DNA of 64,000 nucleotides from Acinetobacter pseudolwoffii (GTDB taxonomy: Bacteria; Pseudomonadota; Gammaproteobacteria; Pseudomonadales; Moraxellaceae), in contig NZ_PHRG01000001.1 in the NCBI RefSeq assembly GCF_002803605.1, forward strand, positions 880,819 to 944,818. Reading direction: 5' to 3'. This document shows positions 19,601 to 29,468 of the stretch, one piece after another. Position 1 is the first letter of the stretch, and every line of letters begins with the position of its first letter. The notes under the pieces were generated by a model. The model was not told the origin of the DNA. It made no database searches and worked only from the letters and a program-made list of their open reading frames with translations. The position numbers and the translations under genes are program-made.

Positions 19601-20783
19601 GCTCAGAAGAGAAGAACAGGTTATTGAACAGGTTCTCAGCTGCTTCTTTGGTTGGTGGCTCGCCCGGACGCATGACTTTGTAGATTTCGACCAATGCTTC
19701 TTCACGAGTGGTCGTAGTATCTGCACGTAGAGAATCTGCAACGAATGAACCACGGTCGATATCATTGGTGAACAGAACATTAAACTGCTTCACGCCGCCT
19801 TCTGCAATTTTCACCATGACTTCATGGCTCAATACGGTATTTGCAGCAATCACGTCGCCATCTTTTAATGCGATGTCTTCAGCCGTGATACGCTCATACA
19901 AATACTCATCAGGCACTGCAAGTTTTTCAAGACCTGAAGCTTCCATCTGACGTACATGACGCGCGTTAATACGTTTACCTTGTTCAACGATTGCCTTGCC
20001 ATCTTTATCCAAGATGTCAAATTGTGCCATTTCGCCGCGCAGACGTTCCGGCACCAAGTCAATTTGATAGCTACCCATGTCAAGATATACAGGGACTTTC
20101 TCGTAGAACATGTTGAGAATGTTTTCGTTGCTATAACCCAGCGCACGCAGCACCACAGTCGCAAGTAATTTACGACGACGGTCAATACGTACATAGACCA
20201 GGTCTTTGGCATCGAATTCAAAATCCAACCATGAACCACGGTAAGGAATGATACGCGCTGAATAAAGGACTTTACCACTTGAGTGAGTCTTACCTTTATC
20301 GTGGTCAAAGAATACGCCTGGTGAACGGTGTAATTGAGATACGATTACACGCTCGGTACCATTAATTACAAAGGTACCGTTATCCGTCATCAATGGCATT
20401 TCGCCCATATAGACTTCTTGTTCACGTACGTCTTTAATTGACTTCGTTTCACGATCTTTCAGGATCAAACGAATTTTTACACGCATTGGTGCTGCATAAG
20501 TTGAGCCACGAAGAATACATTCGCGTACATCAAACTCAGGCTTACCAAGACTATACTCAACAAATTCTAAAGCAGCATTGCCAGAATAACTTTCTATAGG
20601 AAAAACTGAACGAAATGCGGCTTGGAGACCGATATCTTCGCGGTTTTTTGGTGATTTGCCATCTTGTAAGAACGTTCTGTACGAGTCGACTTGAATCGCG
20701 AGCAGGTACGGAGCATCCATAACGCTAGGCAATTTACCAAAATTCTTACGGATCCGTTTCTTTTCGGTATATGAGTATGCCAT
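16695..20783 (-). CDS. rpoB: RNA polymerase beta subunit
   Basis: A 1362-aa beta subunit. The rifampicin pocket reads [20 protein letters not shown] then [10 protein letters not shown]: the positions equivalent to E. coli Asp516, His526 and Ser531 are wild type. The C-terminal catalytic region includes [13 protein letters not shown] and the switch region near [14 protein letters not shown]. The frame is open to 20864, but ATG 20783 ([17 protein letters not shown]) has a GAGGA ribosome-binding site and is the conserved start. It is separated from rplL by an attenuator-like terminator hairpin, so read-through sets the polymerase to ribosomal-protein ratio. Confidence 0.98.
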   Translation of the reverse strand: MAYSYTEKKRIRKNFGKLPSVMDAPYLLAIQVDSYRTFLQDGKSPKNREDIGLQAAFRSVFPIESYSGNAALEFVEYSLGKPEFDVRECILRGSTYAAPMRVKIRLILKDRETKSIKDVREQEVYMGEMPLMTDNGTFVINGTERVIVSQLHRSPGVFFDHDKGKTHSSGKVLYSARIIPYRGSWLDFEFDAKDLVYVRIDRRRKLLATVVLRALGYSNENILNMFYEKVPVYLDMGSYQIDLVPERLRGEMAQFDILDKDGKAIVEQGKRINARHVRQMEASGLEKLAVPDEYLYERITAEDIALKDGDVIAANTVLSHEVMVKIAEGGVKQFNVLFTNDIDRGSFVADSLRADTTTTREEALVEIYKVMRPGEPPTKEAAENLFNNLFFSSERYDLSPVGRMKFNRRLGRPYEVGTDQKSREVEGILSNEDITDVLKTLVEIRNGKGEVDDIDHLGNRRVRSVGEMTENQFRVGLVRVERAVKERLSQAETDNLSPQDLINAKPVAAAIKEFFGSSQLSQFMDQNNPLSEITHKRRVSALGPGGLTRERAGFEVRDVHQTHYGRVCPIETPEGPNIGLINSLSVYAKANNFGFLETPYRKVVDGRVTMDIEYLSAIEEVGTVIAQADSAVDADGNLLEEVVSVRHQGDFVRMPPEKVTHMDVSAQQVVSVAASLIPFLEHDDANRALMGSNMQRQAVPTLIADKPLVGTGMEANVAHDSGVCVIAQRGGRIEFVDASRVVIRVNEEEMIAGEAGVDIYNLIKYTRSNQNTCINQKVLVNLGDKVGRGDVLADGPSTDGGELALGQNMRVAFMTWNGYNYEDSILLSERVLQEDRLTSIHIQELSCVARDTKLGAEEITADIPNVGEAALSKLDESGIVYIGAEVTAGDILVGKVTPKGETQLTPEEKLLRAIFGEKAADVKDSSLRVPSGTKGTVIDVQVFTRDGLEKDERAQAIEKAQLDAYRKDLKEEFKIFEEAARERVIRLLNGQESNGGGTTKRGDKLSEDVLSGLELVDLLEIQPVDEAIAERLTQIQVFLKEKSFEIDEKFAEKKRKLSTGDELTTGVLKVVKVYLAVKRRIQPGDKMAGRHGNKGVVSNILPVEDMPHDANGVPVDIVLNPLGVPSRMNVGQILETHLGMAAKGLGDQIDKMMKEQRTVLELRDFLDKIYNKVGGEQEDLDSLTDEEILKLSGNLRAGVPLATPVFDGAEEGQIKELLQLAGLSSTGQTVLYDGRTGERFDRPVTVGYMYMLKLNHLVDDKMHARSTGSYSLVTQQPLGGKAQFGGQRFGEMEVWALEAYGAAYTLQEMLTVKSDDVEGRTRIYKNIVDGNHYMDPGMPESFNVLTKEIRSLGINIELKNGD

Positions 20784-21017
20784 CTGGAGTCCTCGGAAAG
20801 TGTAAACCAAGCCCGCCTGCAGAACGGGCTCAGAAGGAATTACGCTGGCCGATATGGCCACCACTCTTTACAAATGCTGCAATTTTTAGTGGTATTAAAA
20901 CGCTTATCAATATTTTTTTACTGAAAAATATTGGTAAACGTTTGTTCATTATGTTTATTTTTAATTTGTATGATTTTTATATCATGCAAACAAAAATCGA
21001 GCCGATTATTGTAACGC
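20784..21017 (-). other. rplL-rpoB intercistronic region
   Basis: Transcribed spacer of about 230 nt after the attenuator. It contains an AGCCCG/CGGGCT hairpin near 20814-20832 and a short palindrome TGGCCGATATGGCCA. E. coli has an RNase III processing site in the equivalent gap; whether these hairpins play that role is inference. No ORF is seen. Confidence 0.45.
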
Positions 21018-21048
21018 AAAAAGGCTGATGACCCAAGAGCCATCAGCC
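21018..21048 (-). terminator. Attenuator/terminator between rplL and rpoB
   Basis: On the minus strand the perfect stem GGCTGATG/CATCAGCC (21041-21048 and 21023-21030) with a 10-nt loop is followed by TTTTTGCG. It lies 44 bp after the rplL stop. The position matches the partial terminator known between rplL and rpoB in enterobacteria. Confidence 0.85.
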
Positions 21049-21091
21049 AATTTTTGGAGCTGATTATAAAAAAACCGGCTCCCTTAAGCTA

Positions 21092-21457
21092 TTACTTAAG
21101 AGTAACTGTAGCACCAGCTTCTTCAAGTTTCTTCTTAAGTTCTTCGCCTTCTTCTTTAGAAACGCCTTCTTTAAGAACTGTAGGAGCGCTTTCAACCATG
21201 TCTTTAGCTTCTTTCAAGCCAAGGCCAGTTGCTTCACGAACTGCTTTAATTACAGCAACTTTGTTTGCGCCAAAAGAAGTCAATTCAACATTGAATTCAG
21301 ATTGCTCTTCAGCAGCAGCAGCAGCAGGACCAGCAGCAACAGCTACAGCAGCAGCAGAAACGTTGAATTTCTCTTCGAAAGCAGAAATAAGTTCAACAAG
21401 TTCAAGAACAGTTTTTTCAGCAACTGCGTTTAGGATTTCTTCGTTTGTTAAAGCCAT
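21092..21457 (-). CDS. rplL: 50S ribosomal protein L7/L12
   Basis: A 121-aa protein with the N-terminal dimerisation helices ([19 protein letters not shown]), an Ala-rich hinge at about residues 37-50, and the C-terminal factor-binding domain ([20 protein letters not shown], then [16 protein letters not shown]). It forms the ribosomal stalk on L10 and recruits EF-Tu and EF-G. It follows rplJ by 48 bp. Strong synonymous bias (GCA and GCT Ala codons) is typical of highly expressed genes. Confidence 0.98.
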   Translation of the reverse strand: MALTNEEILNAVAEKTVLELVELISAFEEKFNVSAAAVAVAAGPAAAAAEEQSEFNVELTSFGANKVAVIKAVREATGLGLKEAKDMVESAPTVLKEGVSKEEGEELKKKLEEAGATVTLK

Positions 21458-21505
21458 GAGATTAACTCCAAATGGGTATTGAATGATGTGTGTGTAAGTT
21501 TGAGC

Positions 21506-22012
21506 TTAAGCAGCTTCTGACTCGTTTTTCTCTTGAAGCGCTGTAAGTAAGCGGCCCAATTTCGAAATAGGAGCTTGAAGAACGTTTGCAAGCATAGTAA
21601 GCGCTTTTTCTTGGTTCGGAAGATTCGCGATAACGCTAACTTCTTCGCCTTGATAAAGTTTGCCATCAAATGCAGCAGCTTTAAGTTCAAATGCTTTATT
21701 AGTTTTAGCGAATTCTTCGAACAAACGTGCAGCAGCACCCATGTCGTCTTCAGAAGTCGAGAAAGCTAAGATTGTTGGGCCAACAAGGTTGTCGTTCAAG
21801 ATATTGAATTGAGTATCTTGAAGAGCGCGTTTAGCCAAAGTGTTACGCACGATACGTGTGTGAACACCTAGTTTACGAGCTTCAACGCGAAGAGCAGTTA
21901 ATTGCTCAACAGTTAAACCTTGATAGTCAGCAACAACAGCGGCAAATGCAGTAGAAGCAACTTCAGTTACTTCAGCTACGATCTGTTTTTTGCCTTCGAT
22001 AAGAAGAGCCAT
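21506..22012 (-). CDS. rplJ: 50S ribosomal protein L10
   Basis: A 168-aa stalk base protein. The N-terminal rRNA-binding domain includes VVADYQGLTVEQLTALRVEA and RIVRNTLAKRAL; the C-terminal helix that carries L7/L12 dimers ends LGRLLTALQEKNESEAA. The start has a full AGGAGG ribosome-binding site 8 nt upstream. It lies behind a ~300-nt leader with hairpins, consistent with translational autoregulation by the L10-L12 complex as known in other bacteria. Confidence 0.98.
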   Translation of the reverse strand: MALLIEGKKQIVAEVTEVASTAFAAVVADYQGLTVEQLTALRVEARKLGVHTRIVRNTLAKRALQDTQFNILNDNLVGPTILAFSTSEDDMGAAARLFEEFAKTNKAFELKAAAFDGKLYQGEEVSVIANLPNQEKALTMLANVLQAPISKLGRLLTALQEKNESEAA

Positions 22013-22024
22013 TGTAAAACCTCC

Positions 22025-22312
22025 TAACGGTGATTTATGTACTTACGCGAAGTACACTCCCAATTCGTTAATCCATCACTGGACTAACACGCGGAGGATG
22101 AACAAATCACACCACCGCGTCTACGCAGGCTGGACGATTAAGAGCGAAGCATAAAACTCCCCTCGCCCGCGGTCTTTGACGCTGATAAATTTTCATTTAT
22201 CAATTCAAAGTTTGCCTAAGTTTGCAAAATACGACGGAGCGTTTCTTGCGTAAGTTTTAAAGCAGTGCTTTAAAACTTACTCAGGGCTTTAAAATTCTGT
22301 ATAAGTCGAGAC
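22025..22312 (-). promoter_or_regulatory. rplJ (L10) mRNA leader
   Basis: A structured ~290-nt spacer between rplA and rplJ, where other gammaproteobacteria carry the L10 autoregulatory leader. Visible structures are GTACTT-CGCGT-AAGTAC just upstream of the ribosome-binding site (22039-22055) and a perfect 14-bp inverted repeat TAAGTTTTAAAGCA/TGCTTTAAAACTTA at 22251-22279, close to the rplA stop. The latter has no adjacent T tract, so it is not a standard terminator. The regulatory role is inferred from position; no kink-turn was traced in detail. Confidence 0.55.
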
Positions 22313-23008
22313 TTATTTAGAAACGTTTGCTACATCAACGATCAAACCAGGACCCATAGTTGAGCTCAAAGTGATCTTTTGAATGTATACGCCTTTAGAA
22401 GTCGCAGGTTTCAAACGTTTCAAGTCAGCAACGAGTGCTTCAACGTTTGAACGAACAGCTTCAGCAGTGAAACCTACTTGACCGATCGCAGCGTGGATAA
22501 TACCCGCTTTGTCTACGCGATAACGTGCTTGACCAGCTTTTGCATTTTTAACTGCAGTTGCTACGTCAGGAGTTACCGTACCCACTTTAGGGTTTGGCAT
22601 TAAGCCACGTGGACCAAGGATCGTACCAAGTTTACCTACAACGCGCATTGCATCTGGAGCAGCAATTACAACGTCAAAGTCAAGGTTACCCGCTTGGATG
22701 CTTTCAGCAAGATCATCGAAACCAACAACGTCTGCGCCTTCAGCTTTAGCAGCTTCAGCAGCAGCGCCTTGAGCGAATACAGCTACACGTACAGTTTTAC
22801 CCGTACCTGCAGGAAGTGTAGTCGCGCCACGAACAACTTGGTCAGATTTACGAGGATCAACACCTAGGTTTACCGCGATATCCAAAGATTCTTTGAATTT
22901 AGGAGCTGGAAGGCTCTCTAAAACTGCAACAGCTTCTTCTAGCGTGTAAACTTTGTGCGCTTCTACAGCAGCTACGATCGCTTTTTGACGTTTAGTTAAT
23001 TTAGCCAT
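22313..23008 (-). CDS. rplA: 50S ribosomal protein L1
   Basis: A 231-aa protein with the L1 signature near the middle ([20 protein letters not shown]) and the two-domain layout, ending [15 protein letters not shown]. It binds 23S rRNA at the E-site stalk and in many bacteria represses the rplKA mRNA. It starts 3 nt after the rplK stop, so the two are translationally coupled. Confidence 0.98.
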   Translation of the reverse strand: MAKLTKRQKAIVAAVEAHKVYTLEEAVAVLESLPAPKFKESLDIAVNLGVDPRKSDQVVRGATTLPAGTGKTVRVAVFAQGAAAEAAKAEGADVVGFDDLAESIQAGNLDFDVVIAAPDAMRVVGKLGTILGPRGLMPNPKVGTVTPDVATAVKNAKAGQARYRVDKAGIIHAAIGQVGFTAEAVRSNVEALVADLKRLKPATSKGVYIQKITLSSTMGPGLIVDVANVSK

Positions 23009-23011
23009 GTC

Positions 23012-23440
23012 TTAAAGCTCCACTTCCAAGCCCATAGAACGCGCAGAACCAGCAATGGTACGTACACGTGCGTCTAAATCAGCACCAGTCAAATCTGGTT
23101 CTTTAGTAGTCGCGATTTCTTCGATTTGAGCACGAGTCAACTTACCAACTTTAGTTTTGTTAGGTACAGCTGAACCCTTCTGGATACCAGCAGCTTTCTT
23201 AAGAAGAACAGCAGCAGGTGGAGTTTTCATGATGAATGTGAACGACTTGTCGTTGTACACAGTGATCACGACTGGAATTGGTAGACCAGCTTCAACTTTT
23301 TGTGTCGCAGCATTGAATTCTTTACAGAATGCCATGATGTTCACACCACGTTGACCTAGTGCAGGACCAATCGGTGGAGATGGATTCGCTTTACCAGCTG
23401 GAACTTGCAGCTTGATATAGCCGTCAATCTTCTTAGCCAT
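23012..23440 (-). CDS. rplK: 50S ribosomal protein L11
   Basis: A 142-aa protein. The N-terminal domain has [20 protein letters not shown] with the proline-rich switch; the C-terminal rRNA-binding domain has [15 protein letters not shown] and [17 protein letters not shown]. It forms the GTPase-associated centre. The preceding 119-nt gap after nusG contains two hairpins and a TTGGGGAGCC stretch that may include the L1 operator (inference). Confidence 0.98.
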   Translation of the reverse strand: MAKKIDGYIKLQVPAGKANPSPPIGPALGQRGVNIMAFCKEFNAATQKVEAGLPIPVVITVYNDKSFTFIMKTPPAAVLLKKAAGIQKGSAVPNKTKVGKLTRAQIEEIATTKEPDLTGADLDARVRTIAGSARSMGLEVEL

Positions 23441-23493
23441 TTCAAATTACCTCTGGGTGCAAACGCCGGTGAAGGCTCCCCAATGATTTCAAG

Positions 23494-23541
23494 TAACGAT
23501 ACCGTTACAACAACAATGCCTGATTTGCACGCAAATCAGGC
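23494..23541 (-). promoter_or_regulatory. nusG-rplK intercistronic hairpins (possible L1 operator region)
   Basis: On the minus strand GCCTGATTTGC/GCAAATCAGGC (23518-23541) comes first, then the palindrome TAACG-GTAT-CGTTA (23494-23507). The first is a strong hairpin without a real T tract, so it may pause or process the transcript more than terminate it. The L1 operator role downstream of it is an inference from position. Confidence 0.45.
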
Positions 23542-23559
23542 GTTTTCAACCCAAACCAA

Positions 23560-24093
23560 TTAAACTGATTTTTCGACTTGACGAAATTCCAGTTCAACTT
23601 GAGTTGGACGGTTAAATACATTAATGGTCAGCGTTAAACGTGACTTTTCGTACTGAACTTCTTCCACCACACCTTTAAAGTCTGTGAATGGACCGTCAAC
23701 TACGAGTAATTCTTCGCCTGGTTCAAACATCGTCTTAGGACGAGGTGCTTCACCAGTATTGCGTACACGCGCAAGAATCGCATCGGCTTCTTTTTGCGTA
23801 ATTGGCGCCGGTTTTTCCGCCGTACCACCAATAAAGCCTAAAACTTTCGGACATTCTTTAACAATGTGCCAAGTATCATCGTTCATTTCCATTTCGACTA
23901 GAACATAGCCAGGAAAGAACTTGCGCTCTGATTTACGTTTCTTGCCATCCTTCATTTCTACCACTTCTTCGGTAGGAACCAGGACTTCACCAAAGCTATC
24001 GGCAACAGCGCTACGCTGGATTCGATCATTAAGCGAACGCATTACTTGTTTTTCATAACCTGAATAGGCATGAATAATGTACCAACGTTTCAT
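23560..24093 (-). CDS. nusG: Transcription termination/antitermination factor NusG
   Basis: A 177-aa NusG. The NGN domain opens [20 protein letters not shown] and contains [14 protein letters not shown]; the KOW domain contains [19 protein letters not shown] and ends [12 protein letters not shown]. It couples RNA polymerase with Rho and with the ribosome. The gene starts 7 nt after secE, as in most bacteria. Confidence 0.98.
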   Translation of the reverse strand: MKRWYIIHAYSGYEKQVMRSLNDRIQRSAVADSFGEVLVPTEEVVEMKDGKKRKSERKFFPGYVLVEMEMNDDTWHIVKECPKVLGFIGGTAEKPAPITQKEADAILARVRNTGEAPRPKTMFEPGEELLVVDGPFTDFKGVVEEVQYEKSRLTLTINVFNRPTQVELEFRQVEKSV

Positions 24094-24100
24094 AGCTCTC

Positions 24101-24541
24101 TTACCCGATAATAAACTTGATTAACCAGCCTAAAATATAATCGAAACACCATAAAACAATGGAGGTAATTACGACTACAACAAGAACTTGCCAAGATGTG
24201 GACACAGTCTCTTGCTTGGTAGGCCAGGTCACTCGACGGAGCTCGATTCGTGCATCTTTCAGCAGACGAATAAAGCCTTTGCCTTGATGGGTGGCGTATA
24301 ATAAACCGAATGCTGCAACGATACAAGCCAAAATCACCCCAACACGCACCCAAATATCATTCGCAGGGGCCCAGTATGCTGGTAAATATTGGTTTACCAT
24401 CATTGCACCAACCAATAAAATCAAGGCGATAACCCATAGAACCATGTCTAATGGAGAACCAGAACTTACATCTACTGCAGGATTATTTCTTTGAGGAATT
24501 GCCGCTTCGCCTAATGCGTCGCGTGATTTTTCATTCGACAT
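24101..24541 (-). CDS. secE: Preprotein translocase subunit SecE
   Basis: A 146-aa inner-membrane protein with three predicted membrane helices (about residues 33-52, 66-85 and 117-144) and the conserved cytoplasmic amphipathic segment [15 protein letters not shown] before the last helix. It clamps SecY in the SecYEG channel. It lies between tRNA-Trp and nusG. Confidence 0.96.
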   Translation of the reverse strand: MSNEKSRDALGEAAIPQRNNPAVDVSSGSPLDMVLWVIALILLVGAMMVNQYLPAYWAPANDIWVRVGVILACIVAAFGLLYATHQGKGFIRLLKDARIELRRVTWPTKQETVSTSWQVLVVVVITSIVLWCFDYILGWLIKFIIG

Positions 24542-24615
24542 TTTTGTACTCGTCGTAGGTTTCGCGACTTATTATATGACCAATTTTGCCGACATCAAGC
24601 GTCTTTTTCAAAACT

Positions 24616-24691
24616 TGGCAGGCCAGGAGGGACTCGAACCCCCAACATTCGGTTTTGGAGACCGACGCTCTACCAATTGAACTACTGACCT
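24616..24691 (-). tRNA. tRNA-Trp (anticodon CCA)
   Basis: A 76-nt cloverleaf with an encoded CCA end. The acceptor arm AGGTCAG pairs with CTGGCCT (one G-T pair). The anticodon stem TCGGT/ACCGA closes the loop CTCCAAA with anticodon CCA, and the T arm contains GGTTCGAGTCC. It sits between tuf and secE, the position known from many gammaproteobacteria. Confidence 0.96.
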
Positions 24692-24703
24692 GCAAAATAA
24701 CAA

Positions 24704-24723
24704 GTTGGAGCCGAAACCCCAAC
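24704..24723 (-). terminator. Weak terminator-like hairpin after tuf
   Basis: On the minus strand GTTGGGG-TTTCGG-CTCCAAC is followed by TTGTTATTTTG. It lies between the tuf stop and tRNA-Trp and may reduce read-through from the str operon into tRNA-Trp-secE-nusG. Confidence 0.5.
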
Positions 24724-24743
24724 CCGTTTATCTTATTCTATGA

Positions 24744-25934
24744 TTATGCAGTTACTTTAGCAACTACACCAGCACCCACTGTACGACCGCCTTCACGGAT
24801 CGCAAAACGTAGACCTGGGTCCATTGCGATTGGGTGGATTAGCTCTACTGACATCTCAACGTTGTCACCAGGCATAACCATTTCCACACCTTCTTTAAGC
24901 GCGATCGCACCAGTTACGTCCGTAGTACGGAAGTAGAACTGTGGACGGTAACCGTTAAGGAATGGAGTGTGACGACCACCTTCTTCTTTAGAAAGTACGT
25001 ATACTTCCGCATCGAATTTAGTATGTGGCTTGATCGCACCTGGTTTAGTCAATACTTGACCACGTTGTACGTCTTCACGCTTAGTACCACGTAGAAGAAC
25101 ACCACAGTTCTCGCCTGCACGACCTTCGTCAAGCAATTTACGGAACATTTCAACGCCAGTAACTGTAGTTACTTGAGTATCACGGATACCAACGATTTCA
25201 ACTGATTCGCCTACTTTAACAATACCAGTCTCTACACGGCCAGTTACTACTGTACCACGACCAGAGATTGAGAATACGTCTTCAATTGGCATAAGGAATG
25301 GAAGGTCGATTGCACGTTCTGGCTCTGGAATGTAAGAGTCAAGTGCTTCAACCAGTGCAACAACAGCGTCTTCGCCATACTGACCAGCTTCACCGTTAAG
25401 TGCAGCAAGTGCAGAACCGCGGATTACTGGAGTGTCATCGCCCGGGAAGTCATAAGTAGAAAGAAGTTCACGAACTTCCATTTCAACCAGCTCAAGAAGC
25501 TCTTCGTCGTCTACAAGGTCGCATTTATTCAAGAATACAACGATGTAAGGTACACCTACCTGACGAGAAAGCAGGATGTGTTCACGAGTCTGTGGCATAG
25601 GACCATCAGTCGCAGCACATACAAGGATCGCGCCGTCCATCTGAGCAGCACCAGTAATCATGTTTTTAACATAATCGGCGTGGCCCGGGCAGTCTACGTG
25701 AGCGTAGTGACGAGTTGGAGAATCGTATTCTACGTGTGAAGTATTAATTGTAATACCACGTGCTTTTTCTTCTGGTGCAGAGTCGATTGCAGCGTAATCA
25801 CGCGCTTCGCCACCGAATTTCTTCGCACATACAGTTGCAATCGCAGCTGTTAAAGTTGTTTTACCATGGTCGACGTGACCAATTGTGCCCACGTTAACGT
25901 GTGGCTTATTACGTTCAAACTTAGCCTTAGCCAT
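24744..25934 (-). CDS. tuf: Elongation factor Tu
   Basis: A 396-aa EF-Tu: P-loop GHVDHGKT (residues 19-26), [12 protein letters not shown], and domains 2 and 3 with the conserved [14 protein letters not shown] and [23 protein letters not shown]. It delivers aminoacyl-tRNA to the ribosome. It follows fusA by 92 bp as the last protein gene of the str operon. Whether a second tuf copy exists cannot be seen from this window. Confidence 0.97.
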   Translation of the reverse strand: MAKAKFERNKPHVNVGTIGHVDHGKTTLTAAIATVCAKKFGGEARDYAAIDSAPEEKARGITINTSHVEYDSPTRHYAHVDCPGHADYVKNMITGAAQMDGAILVCAATDGPMPQTREHILLSRQVGVPYIVVFLNKCDLVDDEELLELVEMEVRELLSTYDFPGDDTPVIRGSALAALNGEAGQYGEDAVVALVEALDSYIPEPERAIDLPFLMPIEDVFSISGRGTVVTGRVETGIVKVGESVEIVGIRDTQVTTVTGVEMFRKLLDEGRAGENCGVLLRGTKREDVQRGQVLTKPGAIKPHTKFDAEVYVLSKEEGGRHTPFLNGYRPQFYFRTTDVTGAIALKEGVEMVMPGDNVEMSVELIHPIAMDPGLRFAIREGGRTVGAGVVAKVTA

Positions 25935-26026
25935 GAGATCTTCCTTTTTAAACTACTCATGCAGGATCACTGCATGAGCACTTGGGTTTAACTATGAATT
26001 AGTTTGGGCTTATAGTAATCGAAAGA

Positions 26027-28162
26027 TTACTCGTCGTCACCTTTTTTACCGCCAGACTGGAACTTAGAAATGATGCCTTCAGCCACGTTACGTGGAGTTT
26101 CAGCATATTTAGCAAATTCCATAGAGTAAGTCGCACGACCTTGAGACATAGAACGCATATGAGTTGCGTAACCAAACATCTCAGCCAATGGAACTTCAGC
26201 ACGAATGGCTTTAGTACCACCAGGTAAATCGTCCATACCCTGAACCATACCACGACGACGGTTTAAGTCACCCATGATATCGCCCATGTAGTCTTCTGGA
26301 GTTTCTACTTCAACTTTCATGATTGGTTCAAGCAAGATTGGATCTGCTTTCATGAAACCATCACGGAAGGCATAAGAACCCGCCATTTTGAATGATAATT
26401 CGTCAGAATCGACATCATGGTAAGAACCGTCGAACAATGTCGCTTTGATGCCCACTACTGGATAACCAGCAAGTACACCATTCTTCATACGTTCTTGGAT
26501 ACCCTTGTCAACCGCGCCGAAGAATTCTTTAGGTACTACACCACCTACAACTTCTTCAACGAATTCGTAGTCTTTACCAGCGTCTTCAGCAAGCGGTTCT
26601 AGACGTACGTATACGTGACCGAACTTACCTTTACCACCAGTTTGACGTACGAATTTACCTTCTTGTTCAACTGACTTTTTGATCGTTTCACGGTAAGAAA
26701 CCATTGGTTTACCAATGTTGGCTTCAACACCGAATTCACGCTTCATACGGTCAACAATGATGTCAAGGTGAAGTTCACCCATACCAGCAATAATGGTTTG
26801 ACCTGATTCTTCATCAGTACGTACGCGGAATGATGGATCTTCTTTCGCCAAACGACCTAAAGCAACTGACATTTTTTCTTGGTCAGCTTTAGTTTTAGGC
26901 TCAACTGCAAGTGCAATTACTGGCTCAGGGAATTCCATACGCTCTAGTGTAATTACGTGGTTTTCATCACATAATGTATCACCAGTCGTTGTGTCTTTAA
27001 GACCTACACATGCCGCGATGTCGCCCGCACGAATTTCTTCGATATCTTTACGGTCATTCGCATGCATCTGTACGATACGGCCAACACGCTCACGCTTCAT
27101 TTTTACTGGGTTATAACACGGGCTACCCGCTTTAAGAACACCTGAGTAAACACGAACGAAAGTCAAGTTACCTACGAATTTGTCATTCATAATTTTGAAT
27201 GCAAGTGCAGAGAACGGAGCTTCGTCAGACGCTTCACGAGAACCTTCAGATTCGTCTTTGTCGTCAAGGATACCCTTGATCGCTTCAACGTCAGTCGGTG
27301 CTGGCAAGAATTCAATTACAGCATCCAACATACGTTGAACACCTTTATTTTTGAATGCCGAACCACAAAGCATCGGTTGAATTTCGTTTGCCAATGTACG
27401 CTTACGGATACCAGCAACGATTTCTTCTTTAGTCAGCTCTTCGCCTTCTAGGTACTTGTCCATGAGTTCTTCTGATGCTTCCGCAGCAGCTTCAACCATG
27501 TTAGTACGCCATTCTTCAGCAGTAGCAACTAAGTCAGCAGGGATGTCGCCATATTCGAATTGCATACCTTGAGATGCTTCATCCCAAATGATTGCTTTCA
27601 TTTCGATTAGGTCAACAACACCCTGGAAGTTTTCTTCTGCGCCGATTGGAACAACGATTGGCACTGGATTACCGCCAAGACGTGTTTTAACTTGTTCAAC
27701 TGCACGGAAGAAGTTCGCGCCAGTACGGTCCATTTTGTTAACGAACGCAATACGTGGAACTTTATATTTATTTGCTTGACGCCATACCGTTTCTGACTGA
27801 GGCTGAACACCACCTACAGCACAGTAAACCATGCACGCACCGTCAAGAACACGCATAGAACGCTCAACTTCAATCGTGAAGTCAACGTGTCCCGGGGTGT
27901 CAATTACGTTAATACGGTGTTGTTCGAACTGGTTCGCCATACCTTTCCAGAAGCATGTTACAGCTGCTGAGGTAATGGTAATACCGCGTTCTTGCTCTTG
28001 TTCCATCCAGTCCGTAGTTGCCGAACCTTCGTGAGTTTCACCAAGTTTATGGCTCTCACCTGTGTAGAACAAAATACGTTCAGAAGTGGTTGTCTTACCT
28101 GCGTCAATGTGCGCAGAAATACCAATGTTACGGTAACGAGAAATTGGGGTTTGACGTGCCAT
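26027..28162 (-). CDS. fusA: Elongation factor G
   Basis: A 711-aa EF-G with all five domains: G1 [11 protein letters not shown]3 DTPGHVDF, G4 NKMDR, and domain [13 protein letters not shown], ending SGGKKGDDE. It translocates tRNA-mRNA after peptide transfer. The frame extends to 28216, but the ATG at 28162 ([15 protein letters not shown]) is the conserved start. The ATG four codons earlier lies directly on the AGGA ribosome-binding site and cannot use it. It lies between rpsG and tuf. Confidence 0.97.
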   Translation of the reverse strand: MARQTPISRYRNIGISAHIDAGKTTTSERILFYTGESHKLGETHEGSATTDWMEQEQERGITITSAAVTCFWKGMANQFEQHRINVIDTPGHVDFTIEVERSMRVLDGACMVYCAVGGVQPQSETVWRQANKYKVPRIAFVNKMDRTGANFFRAVEQVKTRLGGNPVPIVVPIGAEENFQGVVDLIEMKAIIWDEASQGMQFEYGDIPADLVATAEEWRTNMVEAAAEASEELMDKYLEGEELTKEEIVAGIRKRTLANEIQPMLCGSAFKNKGVQRMLDAVIEFLPAPTDVEAIKGILDDKDESEGSREASDEAPFSALAFKIMNDKFVGNLTFVRVYSGVLKAGSPCYNPVKMKRERVGRIVQMHANDRKDIEEIRAGDIAACVGLKDTTTGDTLCDENHVITLERMEFPEPVIALAVEPKTKADQEKMSVALGRLAKEDPSFRVRTDEESGQTIIAGMGELHLDIIVDRMKREFGVEANIGKPMVSYRETIKKSVEQEGKFVRQTGGKGKFGHVYVRLEPLAEDAGKDYEFVEEVVGGVVPKEFFGAVDKGIQERMKNGVLAGYPVVGIKATLFDGSYHDVDSDELSFKMAGSYAFRDGFMKADPILLEPIMKVEVETPEDYMGDIMGDLNRRRGMVQGMDDLPGGTKAIRAEVPLAEMFGYATHMRSMSQGRATYSMEFAKYAETPRNVAEGIISKFQSGGKKGDDE

Positions 28163-28290
28163 GATTTCTAGCATTCCTAAATTTTGTTGTTTAAAACAGG
28201 ACGCTTTAAGCTGCATAGCAACTTAAAGCGCTTTGGTGACAAAACCATGACGGTTTTAGCACTTTCCTGAATAGGGCCTGTTTTATCTGC

Positions 28291-28761
28291 TTAGAAACGG
28301 TAGTGAGAGAATGCTTTGTTGGCTTCAGCCATACGGTGCACATCTTCACGTTTCTTAACCGCAGCGCCTTTGCCTTCAGATGCATCAAGCAACTCGCCAG
28401 CAAGACGTAAAGCCATAGTTTTTTCAGAACGCTTAGCAGCAGCATCTACTAACCAACGCATAGCTAGGGCAGTACGACGGGATGGGCGTACTTCCATAGG
28501 TACTTGGTATGTAGCACCACCAACACGGCGTGCTTTTACTTCGACCATAGGACGAACTTTTTCAAGAGTAGTCTCGAAAAATTCAACTGGGTCTACTTTA
28601 GATTTTTCTTGAACGCGGTCTAAAGCACCGTAAACGATACTTTCAGCAATAGATTTTTTACCATCTTGCATTACGTGGTTCATGAATTTAGCGATTGTTT
28701 GGCTGCTGAACTTAGGATCCGGAAGGATTTCACGAGCAGCGACTACGCGACGTCTTGGCAT
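28291..28761 (-). CDS. rpsG: 30S ribosomal protein S7
   Basis: A 156-aa S7: [20 protein letters not shown] at the N-terminus, the conserved [20 protein letters not shown] segment, and the C-terminal helix region [14 protein letters not shown]. It nucleates assembly of the 30S head and contacts the exit site. It is the second gene of the str operon. Confidence 0.98.
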   Translation of the reverse strand: MPRRRVVAAREILPDPKFSSQTIAKFMNHVMQDGKKSIAESIVYGALDRVQEKSKVDPVEFFETTLEKVRPMVEVKARRVGGATYQVPMEVRPSRRTALAMRWLVDAAAKRSEKTMALRLAGELLDASEGKGAAVKKREDVHRMAEANKAFSHYRF

Positions 28762-28939
28762 TTTAAACTACCTATAAAGATGACACTTCAGGTTTATCCA
28801 GCATGAGCACAAAGTGTCATGTGCATTCGCTGGCCTTACTACACGTCGCTTGAATTTCACAAAATTAAATGCAGAAATCAGACAAGCGAGACGATAAAGG
28901 ATTGCGGTTCTACGTTCTTAAAATTTAATTCTCGACGAA

Positions 28940-29314
28940 TTATTTCTTAGGACGTTTAGTACCGTATTTAGAACGAGACTGGTTACGATCTTTAACACCA
29001 GCACAGTCTAAAGAACCACGAACGGTATGGTAACGTACACCTGGTAAGTCTTTAACACGACCACCACGGATAAGAACAACACTGTGCTCTTGCAGGTTAT
29101 GGCCTTCACCACCGATGTAGCTAGAAACTTCAAAACCTGAAGTTAAGCGAACACGGCAAACTTTACGCATTGCTGAGTTAGGTTTTTTAGGTGTAGTTGT
29201 GTAAACACGTGTACAAACACCACGGCGCTGTGGACAAGCCTTCAACGCAGGAACTTTAGATTTTTCAACTAAAGTCGTACGACCCTTACGGATCAACTGA
29301 TTTGTTGTTGCCAT
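28940..29314 (-). CDS. rpsL: 30S ribosomal protein S12
   Basis: A 124-aa S12 with the conserved [15 protein letters not shown] and [13 protein letters not shown] loops. Lys43 and Lys88, the usual sites of streptomycin-resistance changes, are both wild type. It is the first gene of the str operon, with a good sigma-70 promoter and a leader hairpin upstream. Confidence 0.98.
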   Translation of the reverse strand: MATTNQLIRKGRTTLVEKSKVPALKACPQRRGVCTRVYTTTPKKPNSAMRKVCRVRLTSGFEVSSYIGGEGHNLQEHSVVLIRGGRVKDLPGVRYHTVRGSLDCAGVKDRNQSRSKYGTKRPKK

Positions 29315-29332
29315 TTGGCAATTCTCCCGTTA

Positions 29333-29366
29333 ATAAAAAGCCCCAAAAACATACTGCTTTTTGAGG
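29333..29366 (-). promoter_or_regulatory. Terminator-like hairpin in the rpsL leader
   Basis: On the minus strand CCTCAAAAA (29366-29358), an 8-nt loop and TTTTTGGGG (29349-29341) are followed by CTTTTTAT. Given the -10 element at 29374-29379, transcription would start almost exactly at the hairpin. It may be a 5' stabilising stem or an early attenuator. Confidence 0.5.
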
Positions 29367-29373
29367 GCATGCA

Positions 29374-29402
29374 ATTGTAATTCAAGATGTAAAATTGGTC
29401 AA
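29374..29402 (-). promoter_or_regulatory. Sigma-70 promoter of the rpsL (str) operon
   Basis: On the minus strand TTGACC (29397-29402), a spacer of exactly 17 nt and TACAAT (29374-29379). Five of six matches to each consensus, about 60 nt upstream of rpsL. Confidence 0.75.
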
Positions 29403-29468
29403 CCTGCTCAGGTCGACCAAATATAATAACAACTATACGCTATGCTGCTATTTTCTCTCAGAATTCAT

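Noticed and set aside
19865..20308. 147-codon minus-strand ORF inside rpoB
   Set aside because: A shifted frame of rpoB itself; composition (Val, Thr, Arg, Cys-rich) and the intact rpoB frame exclude it.
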